Assembly: GCF_000014045.1 (NCBI RefSeq) | Contig: NC_008209.1 | Location: 2,751,001 to 2,815,000 of the forward strand | Reading direction: 5' to 3' | DNA length: 64,000 nucleotides | From: Roseobacter denitrificans OCh 114 | GTDB lineage: Bacteria > Pseudomonadota > Alphaproteobacteria > Rhodobacterales > Rhodobacteraceae | Part shown: positions 50,330-59,744 of the stretch, piece by piece | Numbering within the stretch: the stretch's first letter is position 1 | Layout of the letters: the number at the start of each line of letters is the position of its first letter | Program-made: the position numbers and the translations under genes | The notes under the pieces: model-generated | Seen by the model: the letters and a program-made list of their open reading frames with translations, nothing else | The model's database searches: none | What the model was told of the DNA's origin: nothing

Positions 50330-52515
50330 GATGCACCCTGCGCCAGTTCGAGTGCCGCAGACACGATCCCCTCGACCGAAGGCAGCGTCGCCGCATAGGC
50401 AGGCCCGGTTGCGATAAAACAATCCTCTGCTGTGAGCCGCGCCACCCGGGTCCGCCCCGATTCGGCAAAGAGGCTCAGCAAGGCCTCGGACTGACTGCCC
50501 GTGCGGCGGCACTCATCAACGATAAGCACCGACGCACAATCCTGCGTGGCCGCAAGGATCGCCGCATCGGGCTGCGGGGCCAGCCAGCGGATGTCCACGA
50601 CCCGGGCCGCAATGCCTTGATCTACCAATATTGCGGCTGCCTGTTCAGACAGATACCGCCCGTTGCCATAGGAAACCAGCGCGATATCCGTGCCATCCCC
50701 CGCCACGCCCACATCGCCAAGGGCGATCCGCTGATCCGGTGCCGGGTAGTGGTGCAGCCATCCGCCGTCACCCGCCACGTGCAGGTCGCGCATCGGGTAA
50801 AGTGCGATCGGCTCGATAAAGACCACCACGCGCTGTTCTTCGCGCGCCAGCCGCACCGCCTCGCGCAGCATCATCGCGGCATCCGCCCCATTGGACGGAC
50901 ATGCGATCACAAGCCCCGGAATGTCGCGCAGAACGGCAAGGCTGTTGTCGTTGTGGAAATGCCCTCCAAAGCCTTTTTGATACCCAAGCCCCGCGATCCG
51001 CAGCACCATCGGGTTGGTAAACTGCCCATTTGAAAAGAAGCTGAGCGTCGCTGCCTCACCGCGCAGTTGATCCTCTGCATTGTGCAGATAGGCAAGGAAC
51101 TGGATTTCCGGGATCGGGATGAAACCGTTATGCGCCAGCCCCAATGCGAGGCCCAGAATGGACTGTTCGTCCAGCAGCGTATCAATGACCCGATCCGGGC
51201 CAAATCGCGCTTGCAGCTTTTGCGTCGCACCGTAAACGCCGCCCTTGCGCCCGACGTCCTCTCCCGCGACGATGATTTCCTTATGTGCATGCATCAGATC
51301 CGCAAGCGCCCAGCTGATCAGCCGCCCCATGGGCTGCGGCTCTGTCATGGCGCGCATGTCGCTGCCAAACAATGTCTGGCGTTCGCTGGCATCCGGCCCG
51401 TTGCTTGGCACGACCTGCCGCGCGGGCGGGATCAGGCTGGCGGCGACGTCTTCGCGGGTTTTCAGGCGCGGCCGCGTCACCGCTTGCGCCGCGATACGTG
51501 TGCAGGCGGCGTCTGCCTCATTATAGATGGCGAGCGCGTCTTGCGGTGCGCAGGCCGCGCGCTCGTGCATCAGGCGGACGCTGTGCAACAGGGGGTCATT
51601 GGCTTCATCCGCCGCAATCGCCTGCGGGCTGCGATAGGTCGCCTCCACATCTGACCCGGCGTGCCCATAAAGACGCACGGTGCGCAGATGCAGAAACGCA
51701 GGCTTGCGGTGGCGCCGCACATATGCCGCCGCAGCCCCCGCAACAGCGAGGGTCTCGGTCATATCCAGACCATTGCAGGCGAAATAGCGCAGGCCCGGAC
51801 GGTGCGCAAAATTGGCCGCGATCCACCCCTCGGGTGTTGGGGTGGAAATGCCGATGCCATTGTCTTCGCAGACCAGCAGCAGCGGCATGGGTACGGATTG
51901 ATAACTGCTCCAGCAGGCGGCGTTGATTGCGCCCTGCGCCGTGGAATGATTGGCCGATGCATCGCCAAATGAACACATGACCACCGCATCATAGGGCAGC
52001 GTGGAATGGTCAGGTTTCAGACGACGCGCCAGACCAATCGAATAGGCGACCCCCATCGCCTTGGGCAGGTGGCTTGCAATCGTCGAGGTCTGCGGCGGGA
52101 TGTTGAGCGTCTTGGAGCCCAAGACCTTGTGCCGCCCGCCAGAGATCGGATCATCGCGCGATGCGGCAAAGCTCAGCAGGATGTCCCATGCGGGTGTCTG
52201 CCCCGGCACCTGTGCCGCGCGCTGGATCTGAAAAGCGGCGTCACGGTAGTGCAGAAAAGCCATGTCCGTGGGGCGCAGGCTTTCAGCAACCGCCGCCATG
52301 CCCTCGTGCCCGCTGGAGCCGATGGTGTAATACCCCTGCCCGGCCTTTTGCATCGCGCGGCTGGTCCTGTCGAGCTGGCGCGACAGGCATTGCGCGCGGA
52401 AAATCTCGACCATCTTTTCCGGTGACACATCGCGCCGCGCGGCGGGTCCTTGCGGGAAATCATGCGCTGCGACGCGTTTCAGAAAGGTCTCGTGAACGAT
52501 CCCAGCACGATCCAT
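50326..52515 (-). CDS. Fused alpha-beta E1 component of a 2-oxoacid dehydrogenase (thiamine diphosphate enzyme)
   Basis: The 729-residue protein carries the E1 alpha domain (SSGHEGMAAVAESL, thiamine motif GDASANHSTAQGAINAA...EDNG near 190-225) and the E1 beta domain (IIVAGEDVGRKGGVYGATQKLQARFG, then EIQFLAYLHNAEDQL) in one chain. ATG 52515 has GAGG before it. No E2 or E3 gene accompanies it; instead it is coupled to a FabD-like transferase. It probably decarboxylates a 2-oxo acid, but the substrate is unknown; branched-chain or acetoin-type relatives are possible. Confidence 0.88.
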   Translation of the reverse strand: MDRAGIVHETFLKRVAAHDFPQGPAARRDVSPEKMVEIFRAQCLSRQLDRTSRAMQKAGQGYYTIGSSGHEGMAAVAESLRPTDMAFLHYRDAAFQIQRAAQVPGQTPAWDILLSFAASRDDPISGGRHKVLGSKTLNIPPQTSTIASHLPKAMGVAYSIGLARRLKPDHSTLPYDAVVMCSFGDASANHSTAQGAINAACWSSYQSVPMPLLLVCEDNGIGISTPTPEGWIAANFAHRPGLRYFACNGLDMTETLAVAGAAAAYVRRHRKPAFLHLRTVRLYGHAGSDVEATYRSPQAIAADEANDPLLHSVRLMHERAACAPQDALAIYNEADAACTRIAAQAVTRPRLKTREDVAASLIPPARQVVPSNGPDASERQTLFGSDMRAMTEPQPMGRLISWALADLMHAHKEIIVAGEDVGRKGGVYGATQKLQARFGPDRVIDTLLDEQSILGLALGLAHNGFIPIPEIQFLAYLHNAEDQLRGEAATLSFFSNGQFTNPMVLRIAGLGYQKGFGGHFHNDNSLAVLRDIPGLVIACPSNGADAAMMLREAVRLAREEQRVVVFIEPIALYPMRDLHVAGDGGWLHHYPAPDQRIALGDVGVAGDGTDIALVSYGNGRYLSEQAAAILVDQGIAARVVDIRWLAPQPDAAILAATQDCASVLIVDECRRTGSQSEALLSLFAESGRTRVARLTAEDCFIATGPAYAATLPSVEGIVSAALELAQGAS

Positions 52516-52632
52516 CTTTTGATCCTCAGTTCGGGCTTCAGGCGGTTTTTGCCGCGCAGACCCTGCTGGGATTCGAGGCGATTGTCCATGCATGGCAGGT
52601 TCTGAAAACAGCGCTTTGAGCAGGCCAACGCA

Positions 52633-55600
52633 TCAATGGGCGGTGGCCCCCACACCTTTCAGTGCAACCAGCGCCGTTTTGGCCAGTTCAACCCCACGGT
52701 CGATGTTCAGGTCCTCGAACATGCGCTGTGTGACGGCATAGGCCTCGGCTGCGTCCTGATGGTCGCCCTTGGCAGCGAGGACGTGCCCGTTGACCAGATT
52801 GGACCATGCCAGATCGCATTTGCACTGTCGTTCGGTCTGAATCTGAATGGCCGAGGCAATCGACGCCTGCGCGGCAGAAATATCCGGCGCACTGCTTGCG
52901 ATCTGCACCTCGGTGGCCACGCGCAAGGCGATGGAGCGCGGCCAGGTTTCACCACTTTCCGTCGCTGTCACGACCGCCGCCTCGCTCAGCCGCAGGGCTG
53001 TATTCGTATCCCCCTTGGACAACAGGGCCTTGGCCAGAAACGCCTCGAAAGCACCACGGTGAAAGGATGTCCCGAGCGTGCTGCCAAGCTCAAGGCATTG
53101 CTCAAGATGGTTGCGCGCTGCGACGATCTCTCCGGCGACAAGACAGGCCTCCCCACGCCATCCCAACGTCAGGTATTTGCGGAACACATCACCGGACTGC
53201 TCGCAGATATACAGGCTTTGTTCGAAATCGGGCGTCGCATCAGACAGACGCCCGAACCACCCGTTGACAAGCCCGCGAAACATCAGACAGGCGGCTTCGG
53301 TCGGCAGATGTCCAAGTTCATGGGCCAGTTCAACACCGTGATTGGCCGCATCCATCGCCTTTTGGTACTCCCCATGTTGCGCCAGCGCAAAGGCGAGCAC
53401 GCCCGCTACGGCAGCCTCTTCGATGTGATCACCCACATCATGCATCTGGCGCACGCTTTGCGAGGCATAGTTGATCGCCGCGACAGGTTCGCCAAGCAGG
53501 CAGTGCACCCGGGCCAGCAGGTTCACCGGCCCGGTCTTCATCCGTTCGTCGCTATCCCCCAGCTTTTCGGCCAGTTCCAGCGCCTGGCGCGCCAGATCCG
53601 CGGCCAGCGCAAACCGGCCCAGCACGTAATATGTGCGCCCCGTCCAGTATTGAATCTGACACAGGCGAATCTTGTGATCGATTTTTTCGGCAAGCGCGCG
53701 CGCCATGCCAAGATTGCCGAGGTTGCGTTCGAACTGGTCGCGCGATGAGGCGACATTGGCAAGCTTCAGGATCGCACGGATTTGCAGCTTTGCGGAAGCT
53801 TCATCGGAGGGCACGGATTTGGCCATGTCCAGCGCAGACTGGTAATGCGCGGATGCTTCGGTGGAAGCATATCGCGCCGCGGCCGCATCCCCGGCGTGAA
53901 AACTGAAGGGGATCGCCTTTTCCACGTCCCCCGCCGCCTTGTAGTGATAGGACAAAACTTCCGGGCTGCGCTCGCTGACCTGCGGGAAGCGTTGCTCCAG
54001 AATCTCCGCGATGTCCAGATGAAGCTGGCGCCGCTTGCTGTGCAGCAGGCCTTGATAGGCCGCATCCTTGATCAGCGCATGTTTGAACTCATAGACGACC
54101 TCGGGGGCCAACCCGCGCCGGTAGAGCAGTTCCGCATCCACAAGGCGCGTCAGGGCGCCATCCAATGCATCCTCGCTCTTCTGGGTAACAGCCAGCAGCA
54201 GCGCGTGCCCAAAGGTGCGCCCCAGCACCGAGGCAAGCTGTGCTGCCTCTTTCGCCGATCCAAGGTGGTCGAGCCGGGCCATCAGGGAATCCTGCAACGA
54301 ATCCGGAATGGCCGTCGCGCCGAGCGGCCCGGTCAACTCGTAGCGCCCGTTCACAAGCTTCAGCAGGTCCATCTCAAGCACCAGCTTGGTCAACTCCTCG
54401 ATAAACAGCGGCACGCCATCCGTCTTGGACCAGATATGATCCAGCACCTCATCGGGCAGCGGTCGCCCCCCGGTCACCCCCTCGATCAACTCGATGCTTT
54501 CAGGTCGGCTGAGGTGGCGCAGACGCAGCATCGTCAAATGCGGCTGCTTGCTCCAGGGGGGGTCGAAATCAGCGCGGAACGCAGGCACAACGAGAATGCG
54601 CGATGTGCGCACATGCTCGACCAGAAGCCCCAGAAACTCGCGGGTCGAATGGTCGGCCCACTGCAAGTCTTCCACCAAGATCAGCAAGGGGGTCTGATCG
54701 GACAGCGCCTGAATGATCGACACAAGCGCCTTGAGTGTTTGTTTTTTCTGATCTTCCAGCGTCAGAACCGGTGCGTTGTAGCGCCCTGCGGCGGGCAAAC
54801 TCAGCATCGCGGCCAGCAAGGAGCCGTATTCCGCCACATCAAACCCAAGCCCGGACAGATAGGCATCAAGCTTGTCGAGCATGGCCGATGGCGTGTTGTC
54901 CGCCTCCGCCTGCAGGGTACGTTCAAAGAAATCAATCAGCGGGTGAAACGGCGTGTCTTGCCGATAACTCGAACATACGAAACTGATCGCCGTGCAATTC
55001 TGCGCCAGAACCTGGGTCTGGAAATGCTGCAGGACGCGTGACTTGCCAACACCGGGTTCACCGGACACAAGCACGATCTGCCCATCCCCGCCCTTGGCCT
55101 GATCCCATCTGTTTACGAGGAGGCTCAGTTCCTCCTTGCGCCCCGCCATGGGGGTCAGGCCACGTTGCAGTTTAGCTTCAAAACTGCTGCGCGCCTCGGT
55201 GCTTTCGCACACCCGGAACACTTCGATCGGGTCAGAAATGCCTTTGAGGGTCTGCGCACCCAACGGCTCGCAGATAAACAGCCCTTCAACCAGACGATGG
55301 GTCCGCCGGCCGATGACAACCGTGCCCGGCTCCGCAAGAGACTGCAGCCGCGCGGCGATGTTGGGCGTATCCCCCACGATCGCCATCTTTTCGCGCTGCT
55401 CGCCCGCGCCGATATCTGCCGCAACAACAAGACCCGTGTTCACGCCGATGCGCACATTCAGGCAGACGTCCGGTGCGGAGAAATCCTTGTTCAGCGCCTC
55501 AACCGCCGAGATAATCGCAAGACCTGCGCGGATCGCCCGTTGCGGATCGTCTTCATGCGCCTGTGGGTATCCGAAATAGATCAGCAGCCCGTCGCCCATG

Positions 55601-55986
55601 AAATTCCCGATGAAACCGCCGAATTGTTCGACCACCTCGGCACAGGCCACCCGGTAGGCTGTCAGCAAGCCGGTCATCTCTTCGGGGTCCAACTGCTCGG
55701 AGATCACAGTCGAGCCGACAAGATCACAGAACATCACCGTAAGCTGGCGGCGGTCCCCTTCGAAGGCGTATGGTTTTGCCGGATCAGCCGGGGCTGGCCG
55801 GGGTGCCGGAACGGGCGCGGATTTGCTGTGCGAGATCGCGACCCCGCAGCCGCCACAAAACGCATCCTCCGGCTCATTCGAAAAACCGCATGACGCACAG
55901 GCAACCGGAAGCGCCGCTCCGCAACTGCTGCAAAAACGCCGTCCCGCACGATTTGCGGTGTCGCAATTCAGACATTCAATACTCAT
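52633..55986 (-). CDS. Class III adenylate/guanylate cyclase with AAA ATPase and TPR regions
   Basis: The 1117-residue protein starts with two zinc ribbons (Cys 5/8/18/21 and 30/33/44/47). The cyclase domain follows (about 75-265), with metal Asp residues in LTVMFCDLVGST and GNFMGDGLLIYFG. An AAA/STAND-type ATPase comes next (Walker A SGEPGVGKSR, Walker B LLILVEDLQWADHS), then a long helical TPR-like half. The catalytic residues look intact, so it may make a cyclic nucleotide in response to a signal sensed by the TPR part. It is next to the patatin-like gene in the same direction. Confidence 0.92.
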   Translation of the reverse strand: MSIECLNCDTANRAGRRFCSSCGAALPVACASCGFSNEPEDAFCGGCGVAISHSKSAPVPAPRPAPADPAKPYAFEGDRRQLTVMFCDLVGSTVISEQLDPEEMTGLLTAYRVACAEVVEQFGGFIGNFMGDGLLIYFGYPQAHEDDPQRAIRAGLAIISAVEALNKDFSAPDVCLNVRIGVNTGLVVAADIGAGEQREKMAIVGDTPNIAARLQSLAEPGTVVIGRRTHRLVEGLFICEPLGAQTLKGISDPIEVFRVCESTEARSSFEAKLQRGLTPMAGRKEELSLLVNRWDQAKGGDGQIVLVSGEPGVGKSRVLQHFQTQVLAQNCTAISFVCSSYRQDTPFHPLIDFFERTLQAEADNTPSAMLDKLDAYLSGLGFDVAEYGSLLAAMLSLPAAGRYNAPVLTLEDQKKQTLKALVSIIQALSDQTPLLILVEDLQWADHSTREFLGLLVEHVRTSRILVVPAFRADFDPPWSKQPHLTMLRLRHLSRPESIELIEGVTGGRPLPDEVLDHIWSKTDGVPLFIEELTKLVLEMDLLKLVNGRYELTGPLGATAIPDSLQDSLMARLDHLGSAKEAAQLASVLGRTFGHALLLAVTQKSEDALDGALTRLVDAELLYRRGLAPEVVYEFKHALIKDAAYQGLLHSKRRQLHLDIAEILEQRFPQVSERSPEVLSYHYKAAGDVEKAIPFSFHAGDAAAARYASTEASAHYQSALDMAKSVPSDEASAKLQIRAILKLANVASSRDQFERNLGNLGMARALAEKIDHKIRLCQIQYWTGRTYYVLGRFALAADLARQALELAEKLGDSDERMKTGPVNLLARVHCLLGEPVAAINYASQSVRQMHDVGDHIEEAAVAGVLAFALAQHGEYQKAMDAANHGVELAHELGHLPTEAACLMFRGLVNGWFGRLSDATPDFEQSLYICEQSGDVFRKYLTLGWRGEACLVAGEIVAARNHLEQCLELGSTLGTSFHRGAFEAFLAKALLSKGDTNTALRLSEAAVVTATESGETWPRSIALRVATEVQIASSAPDISAAQASIASAIQIQTERQCKCDLAWSNLVNGHVLAAKGDHQDAAEAYAVTQRMFEDLNIDRGVELAKTALVALKGVGATAH

Positions 55987-56071
55987 GCGTCCGTTCCCCT
56001 GTCGGCACTTGGCTGCGCCTTTTTATACTCAACGGTTTTCCCCTATATCCCTTAGGGTAGCAAAGCGCGCT

Positions 56072-57340
56072 CTATTTGTCTTTGCTTGCCGTCGATTGTT
56101 TTTTGGCGCTTTTTTCCGGCCCGTAGGATTGTTCGAACATCTGCGCCGCATAGGCAAAGGCGGTGATCAGATCCTTGTCGTTTTCCTTGCCCTTGGCCTT
56201 GGCCAGTTTCTCGAATTCCTTTTTCAGCACCGCCCCTTTGGTCGGGGCCGCGCTCTTGGTGGCCGTTTTGACGACGTCCATCATCTCCTTGTCCATGCCC
56301 TTCTGCGCGATCGTCTCAATCGTCTTCTTGGGAGTTTTATCGTTGGTCGCCTTGAGCTTGGCCTTATGCTTCTGCGCAAATTCGGTCCCGGTTTTATAAC
56401 CGATGTCAAACAGGGTGGACATGTTCGAATAGGACCAGTCCAGAACCTTGGGCCATTGTTCATCCGAGATGTTGTCGCGAAACGGCATGCGCAAAACATC
56501 GACACCTTCAAGCTGCGCGCCCGTGCTTTCATAGTTTGCCGAATCCATCTCAGCGATGCGCGTCAACGGGTTGATGATGGAATGCACCCAGGCATCATAG
56601 AGGTTTTCCGGCTCGGCGATCAGCTTTCGCTGGCCGAGGATGTCGAAATAGATGACCGTATCGACCAGATTGCGGCTCATCACATTGCCCGGACTGAAGG
56701 CCAGCGTGTCAAAGGCCGATCCCTCAAGATATGTCTTGCCGTCCATCTTGTAGGGGGCATAAATCAAGGGCATCGCGAGGGCCGCCTTGAAATGATCGGA
56801 GGTGATTTCCTCCTTGGAAAAGCTCACCTCTGCTTCGTCCTCAATGCAATAGGCCGACATCAGAAACTCGCCATCAAAGTCGCGCAGCTTGTCGAAATCC
56901 ACCACCAGATCAATCCATGGTGGCGGCTGGCACATTCCGTTTTGCTTGGGATTTAAATCGCTGGGGCAGAAGGCCGCGACCCAGAATTGCGTGATATCCG
57001 ACATGAAACGCTGCGCTTCGTTCTCGCGGGGCATCGCCGCGAGCCATGTCTGGTGAAATTTGGTATAGACTTCGGCCATGGGGCCGGCCTTGTGAAAGAT
57101 TTTGTAATTGACCGGGAACACATTGTAGATGCTGTCGTGTACCCCCATTTCACGGGTCGCCTGCAACGTCTCCTTGCGCGTGCCGTTGCGCGGCGCGGCA
57201 TACATCAATCCGATCAGCATGCCTGCGCCGGTCGTCGAAACCACTTCGAATTCAATGCCCGCGTCATCCAGCGCCAAAAGCGCGCCCGACATCAACGGAA
57301 GGTTGGGTGCACCGCCCCCCAAGACAAGTCCAATAGCCAT
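56072..57340 (-). CDS. Patatin-like protein with altered catalytic residues
   Basis: The 422-residue protein keeps the patatin oxyanion loop (LVLGGGAPNLPLMSGALLAL, residues 5-24). Where patatins have GTSAG with the nucleophile Ser, it has TTGAG (36-40) with Gly38, and the DGG/DGA site reads EGS (206-208). The usual lipase dyad is therefore absent. Middle motifs such as AALAMPLIYAPYKMDGKTYLEGSAFD still fit the fold. The last 80 residues are Lys/Ala-rich. It may be a lipid-binding or regulatory pseudoenzyme; it lies upstream of the cyclase gene in the same direction. Confidence 0.82.
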   Translation of the reverse strand: MAIGLVLGGGAPNLPLMSGALLALDDAGIEFEVVSTTGAGMLIGLMYAAPRNGTRKETLQATREMGVHDSIYNVFPVNYKIFHKAGPMAEVYTKFHQTWLAAMPRENEAQRFMSDITQFWVAAFCPSDLNPKQNGMCQPPPWIDLVVDFDKLRDFDGEFLMSAYCIEDEAEVSFSKEEITSDHFKAALAMPLIYAPYKMDGKTYLEGSAFDTLAFSPGNVMSRNLVDTVIYFDILGQRKLIAEPENLYDAWVHSIINPLTRIAEMDSANYESTGAQLEGVDVLRMPFRDNISDEQWPKVLDWSYSNMSTLFDIGYKTGTEFAQKHKAKLKATNDKTPKKTIETIAQKGMDKEMMDVVKTATKSAAPTKGAVLKKEFEKLAKAKGKENDKDLITAFAYAAQMFEQSYGPEKSAKKQSTASKDK

Positions 57341-57658
57341 CTAAAATATCCCTAATATGCTGCGCGCAATCGTTCCGTCATGCGTGGCTTTCTGTCAAGC
57401 CTGCGCAACCGTTTGACGATACGTGCCCAAACAACCATCACCGACCGGGCAAAAGGCGCAGGCCGGCGCGGTGCGGCGTTCCATACTTGACCATGCTGAC
57501 GCAGCTACCTACTCATTCAGGTGTGTTTTTTTGCCCCCCGCCGAGGGAAACGACGTTCCATCGGCATGATCAGCGTGGCGGGCGATTGGCTGAAGCAGAA
57601 AATAAACTGATCAGCGCCCAAAAAAGAGGCGCTTTGATCATACAAACGGGAGATATCG
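57341..57658. promoter_or_regulatory. Divergent leader region of the patatin-like gene and the betaine transporter, with a hairpin
   Basis: There is no gene in these 318 bases. A hairpin at 57608-57640 has arms TGATCAGCGCC and GGCGC-TT-TGATCA (11 pairs with a two-base bulge) and an A-rich loop. It ends 7 bases before the ribosome site GGGAGA (57648-57653) of the binding-protein gene, so it could affect translation. A BetI-type palindrome was not seen. Confidence 0.5.
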
Positions 57659-58627
57659 ATGAAATTCAAGACATTCACAGCCGGGTTGTGCCTTTCAGCG
57701 GGTTTGACAGCAGGGGCCGCCTATGCCGACTGCGGGTCCGTTTCGATCACGGAAATGGACTGGGCATCTGCATCTGTTGTTACCTCGGTCGCGAGCTTCC
57801 TGATGACGCAAGGCTATAGCTGCGATGTCACCGTCGTGCCCACAACGACTGTCCCGGCCATGACATCGGTCGCAGAAACCGGTCAGCCCGATATTCTCAC
57901 CGAACTATGGACAAGCTACACCGAAGTCTACGAAGAGCTGGTGGCCGACGGGAAACTGGTCGAACTGTCCAAGGTGCTCTCGGATGGCGGTGTCGAGGCG
58001 TGGTGGATCCCGCAATACCTTGCGGATGCACATCCCGAACTGACGACGCTGGAGGGGATCAAGGCCAACCCTGACCTCGTCGGGGGGCTGTTTCATGACT
58101 GCCCGTCAGGCTGGGGCTGTGACATCACGAACAACAACAATTTCAAGGCGTCCGGTCTGGCCGAAGCCGGCGTCGAACGCTTCCAGCACGGCTCTGGTGA
58201 GACGCTCGCCACTGCAATCGCCGCCGCCTATGAAGCGCAGGAGCCGTGGTTCGGATATTACTGGGCACCCACCTCCGTACTGGGCAAATACCCGATGGTG
58301 CAAGTTGAAATGCCCCCCTATGATGAGGCCACACACACCTGTAACGGCCTTGAGGATTGCGCCACACCCGGCCTGTCTGCCTACCCGAGGTCGAATGTGG
58401 TAACTGCCGTAACGACAGACTTCTCGGAGCGCGAACCTGATGTGGCGCAGATGCTTGCCAAGATGAGCTTTACCAACGCACAGATGGGCGAAGTTCTGGC
58501 ATGGCAGGAAACCAACAACGCCTCGAACGAAGAGGCCGCAGTCTATTTCCTCACCAATTACAAAGACACCTGGGCGGCATGGCTCAACGACGATGCCCGC
58601 GCCAGGCTGAGCGCCCTGCTGCAATAA
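57659..58627 (+). CDS. Glycine betaine-type ABC transporter substrate-binding protein
   Basis: The 322-residue secreted protein has signal peptide KTFTAGLCLSAGLTAGAAYA and an OpuAC-family fold (SVSITEMDWASASVVTSVASFLM). Several Trp residues (MDW, LWTSYTEVYEEL, EAWWIPQYL, WFGYYWAP) can form an aromatic cage for a quaternary amine. Four or more Cys residues suggest disulfides. It leads the three-gene importer, with GGGAGA before ATG. The ligand could be glycine betaine, proline betaine, choline or similar. Confidence 0.92.
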   Translation: MKFKTFTAGLCLSAGLTAGAAYADCGSVSITEMDWASASVVTSVASFLMTQGYSCDVTVVPTTTVPAMTSVAETGQPDILTELWTSYTEVYEELVADGKLVELSKVLSDGGVEAWWIPQYLADAHPELTTLEGIKANPDLVGGLFHDCPSGWGCDITNNNNFKASGLAEAGVERFQHGSGETLATAIAAAYEAQEPWFGYYWAPTSVLGKYPMVQVEMPPYDEATHTCNGLEDCATPGLSAYPRSNVVTAVTTDFSEREPDVAQMLAKMSFTNAQMGEVLAWQETNNASNEEAAVYFLTNYKDTWAAWLNDDARARLSALLQ

Positions 58628-58699
58628 CCCCGCAGCGGTACGAACAACCGTGCAGCGCCTCACGAACGGGCGCTGCACAGGACATCAAAAGGGATTTGC

Positions 58700-59734
58700 A
58701 TGGCGTATTACGACGGTCTGTTTGATAGGTTGGGACTGCGTGACTGGTGCGATCAAAGCGTTGAAACCGCGCCCACGTCGATGCAGGCTTTGCTCGGCCA
58801 ATTGGGCGGGGGTGACACGGAACAGACGATAGCGCGTATCCCCTTCCCCTCCCTTGATACGCTGCATGACTCCTGCGCCCAGATCCCGCAGACCCGCGAT
58901 ATGACCGCCGGGGTGGAGAATACGTTTCTGGCCGCCCGCGAAAGCCTCAAACTGGTGCTGGACCCGATCACGCAACCGCTTTCATGGATGCTGGATGGCG
59001 CCTTGTGGCTATTTACCACCACGCCGTGGTTCATCATCGTGCCCCTGCTTGTGGCCCTGACATGGTATGTGGCGCGATCCATCGGCGTGACCCTGTTCGT
59101 TGCCGTCTCTTTCCTGTTTCTGGGGTTCATTGACCATCTGGATGTGGCGTTGGAAACCCTGTCGATCATCTTTGTCTGCACCGGTTTGTCGGTTGCCCTA
59201 GGCGTGCCGATTGGTATCGCCATGTCACGCTCCAACACCCTGCAACGCATGATCGTGCCCATCCTTGACCTGTTGCAGACCCTGCCCACCTTCGTCTATC
59301 TCATCCCGCTGATCTTTTTGTTTTCGGTCACGGAATCCAAGCTCTACGGGATCGCGATCATCCTTTACGCCATTGTCCCGGTAATCCGCCTGACCGACCT
59401 AGGCATCCGGCTGGTCGACCCGGATGTGATCGAGGCCGCAGACGCCTTTGGCATGACAAAACGCCAGAAACTCTGGGGGGTGCAGTTGCCACTGGCGCTT
59501 CCCAATATCATGGCGGGCGTCAATCAGACCATCATGATGAGCCTCGCGATGGTGGTGATTGCGTCGCTTGTCTCTGCCCCGGGCCTTGGGGTGCTGGTGC
59601 TGCGCGGCATCCGCAATCTGGAACTTGGCGTCGGGATTGTCGCGGGTTTTGGCATCGTCTTGCTGGCCGTCATCCTTGACCGCGCCTCCAAGGCGGCCTT
59701 GGGGCGCATCGACAAGAACAAGAATGCACATTGA
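58700..59734 (+). CDS. Glycine betaine-type ABC transporter permease
   Basis: The 344-residue permease has an N-terminal soluble stretch of about 90 residues, then spans (WFIIVPLLVALTWYVARSIGVTLFVAVSFLFLGFI, split) and the ProW/OpuAB core LGVPIGIAMSRSNTLQRMIVPILDLLQTLPTFVYLIPLIFLF. The EAA loop is DVIEAADAFGMTKRQKLWGVQLPLALPNIMAGVNQTIMMSLAMVV (split). It follows the binding-protein gene by 72 bases. Confidence 0.94.
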   Translation: MAYYDGLFDRLGLRDWCDQSVETAPTSMQALLGQLGGGDTEQTIARIPFPSLDTLHDSCAQIPQTRDMTAGVENTFLAARESLKLVLDPITQPLSWMLDGALWLFTTTPWFIIVPLLVALTWYVARSIGVTLFVAVSFLFLGFIDHLDVALETLSIIFVCTGLSVALGVPIGIAMSRSNTLQRMIVPILDLLQTLPTFVYLIPLIFLFSVTESKLYGIAIILYAIVPVIRLTDLGIRLVDPDVIEAADAFGMTKRQKLWGVQLPLALPNIMAGVNQTIMMSLAMVVIASLVSAPGLGVLVLRGIRNLELGVGIVAGFGIVLLAVILDRASKAALGRIDKNKNAH

Positions 59735-59744
59735 GACCCGAAGC

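Noticed and set aside
53782..55041. Plus-strand open frame of 419 codons opposite the cyclase gene
   Set aside because: Antisense shadow; composition is Gln/Arg/His-rich and no motif is present, while the minus strand shows clear AAA and TPR coding.
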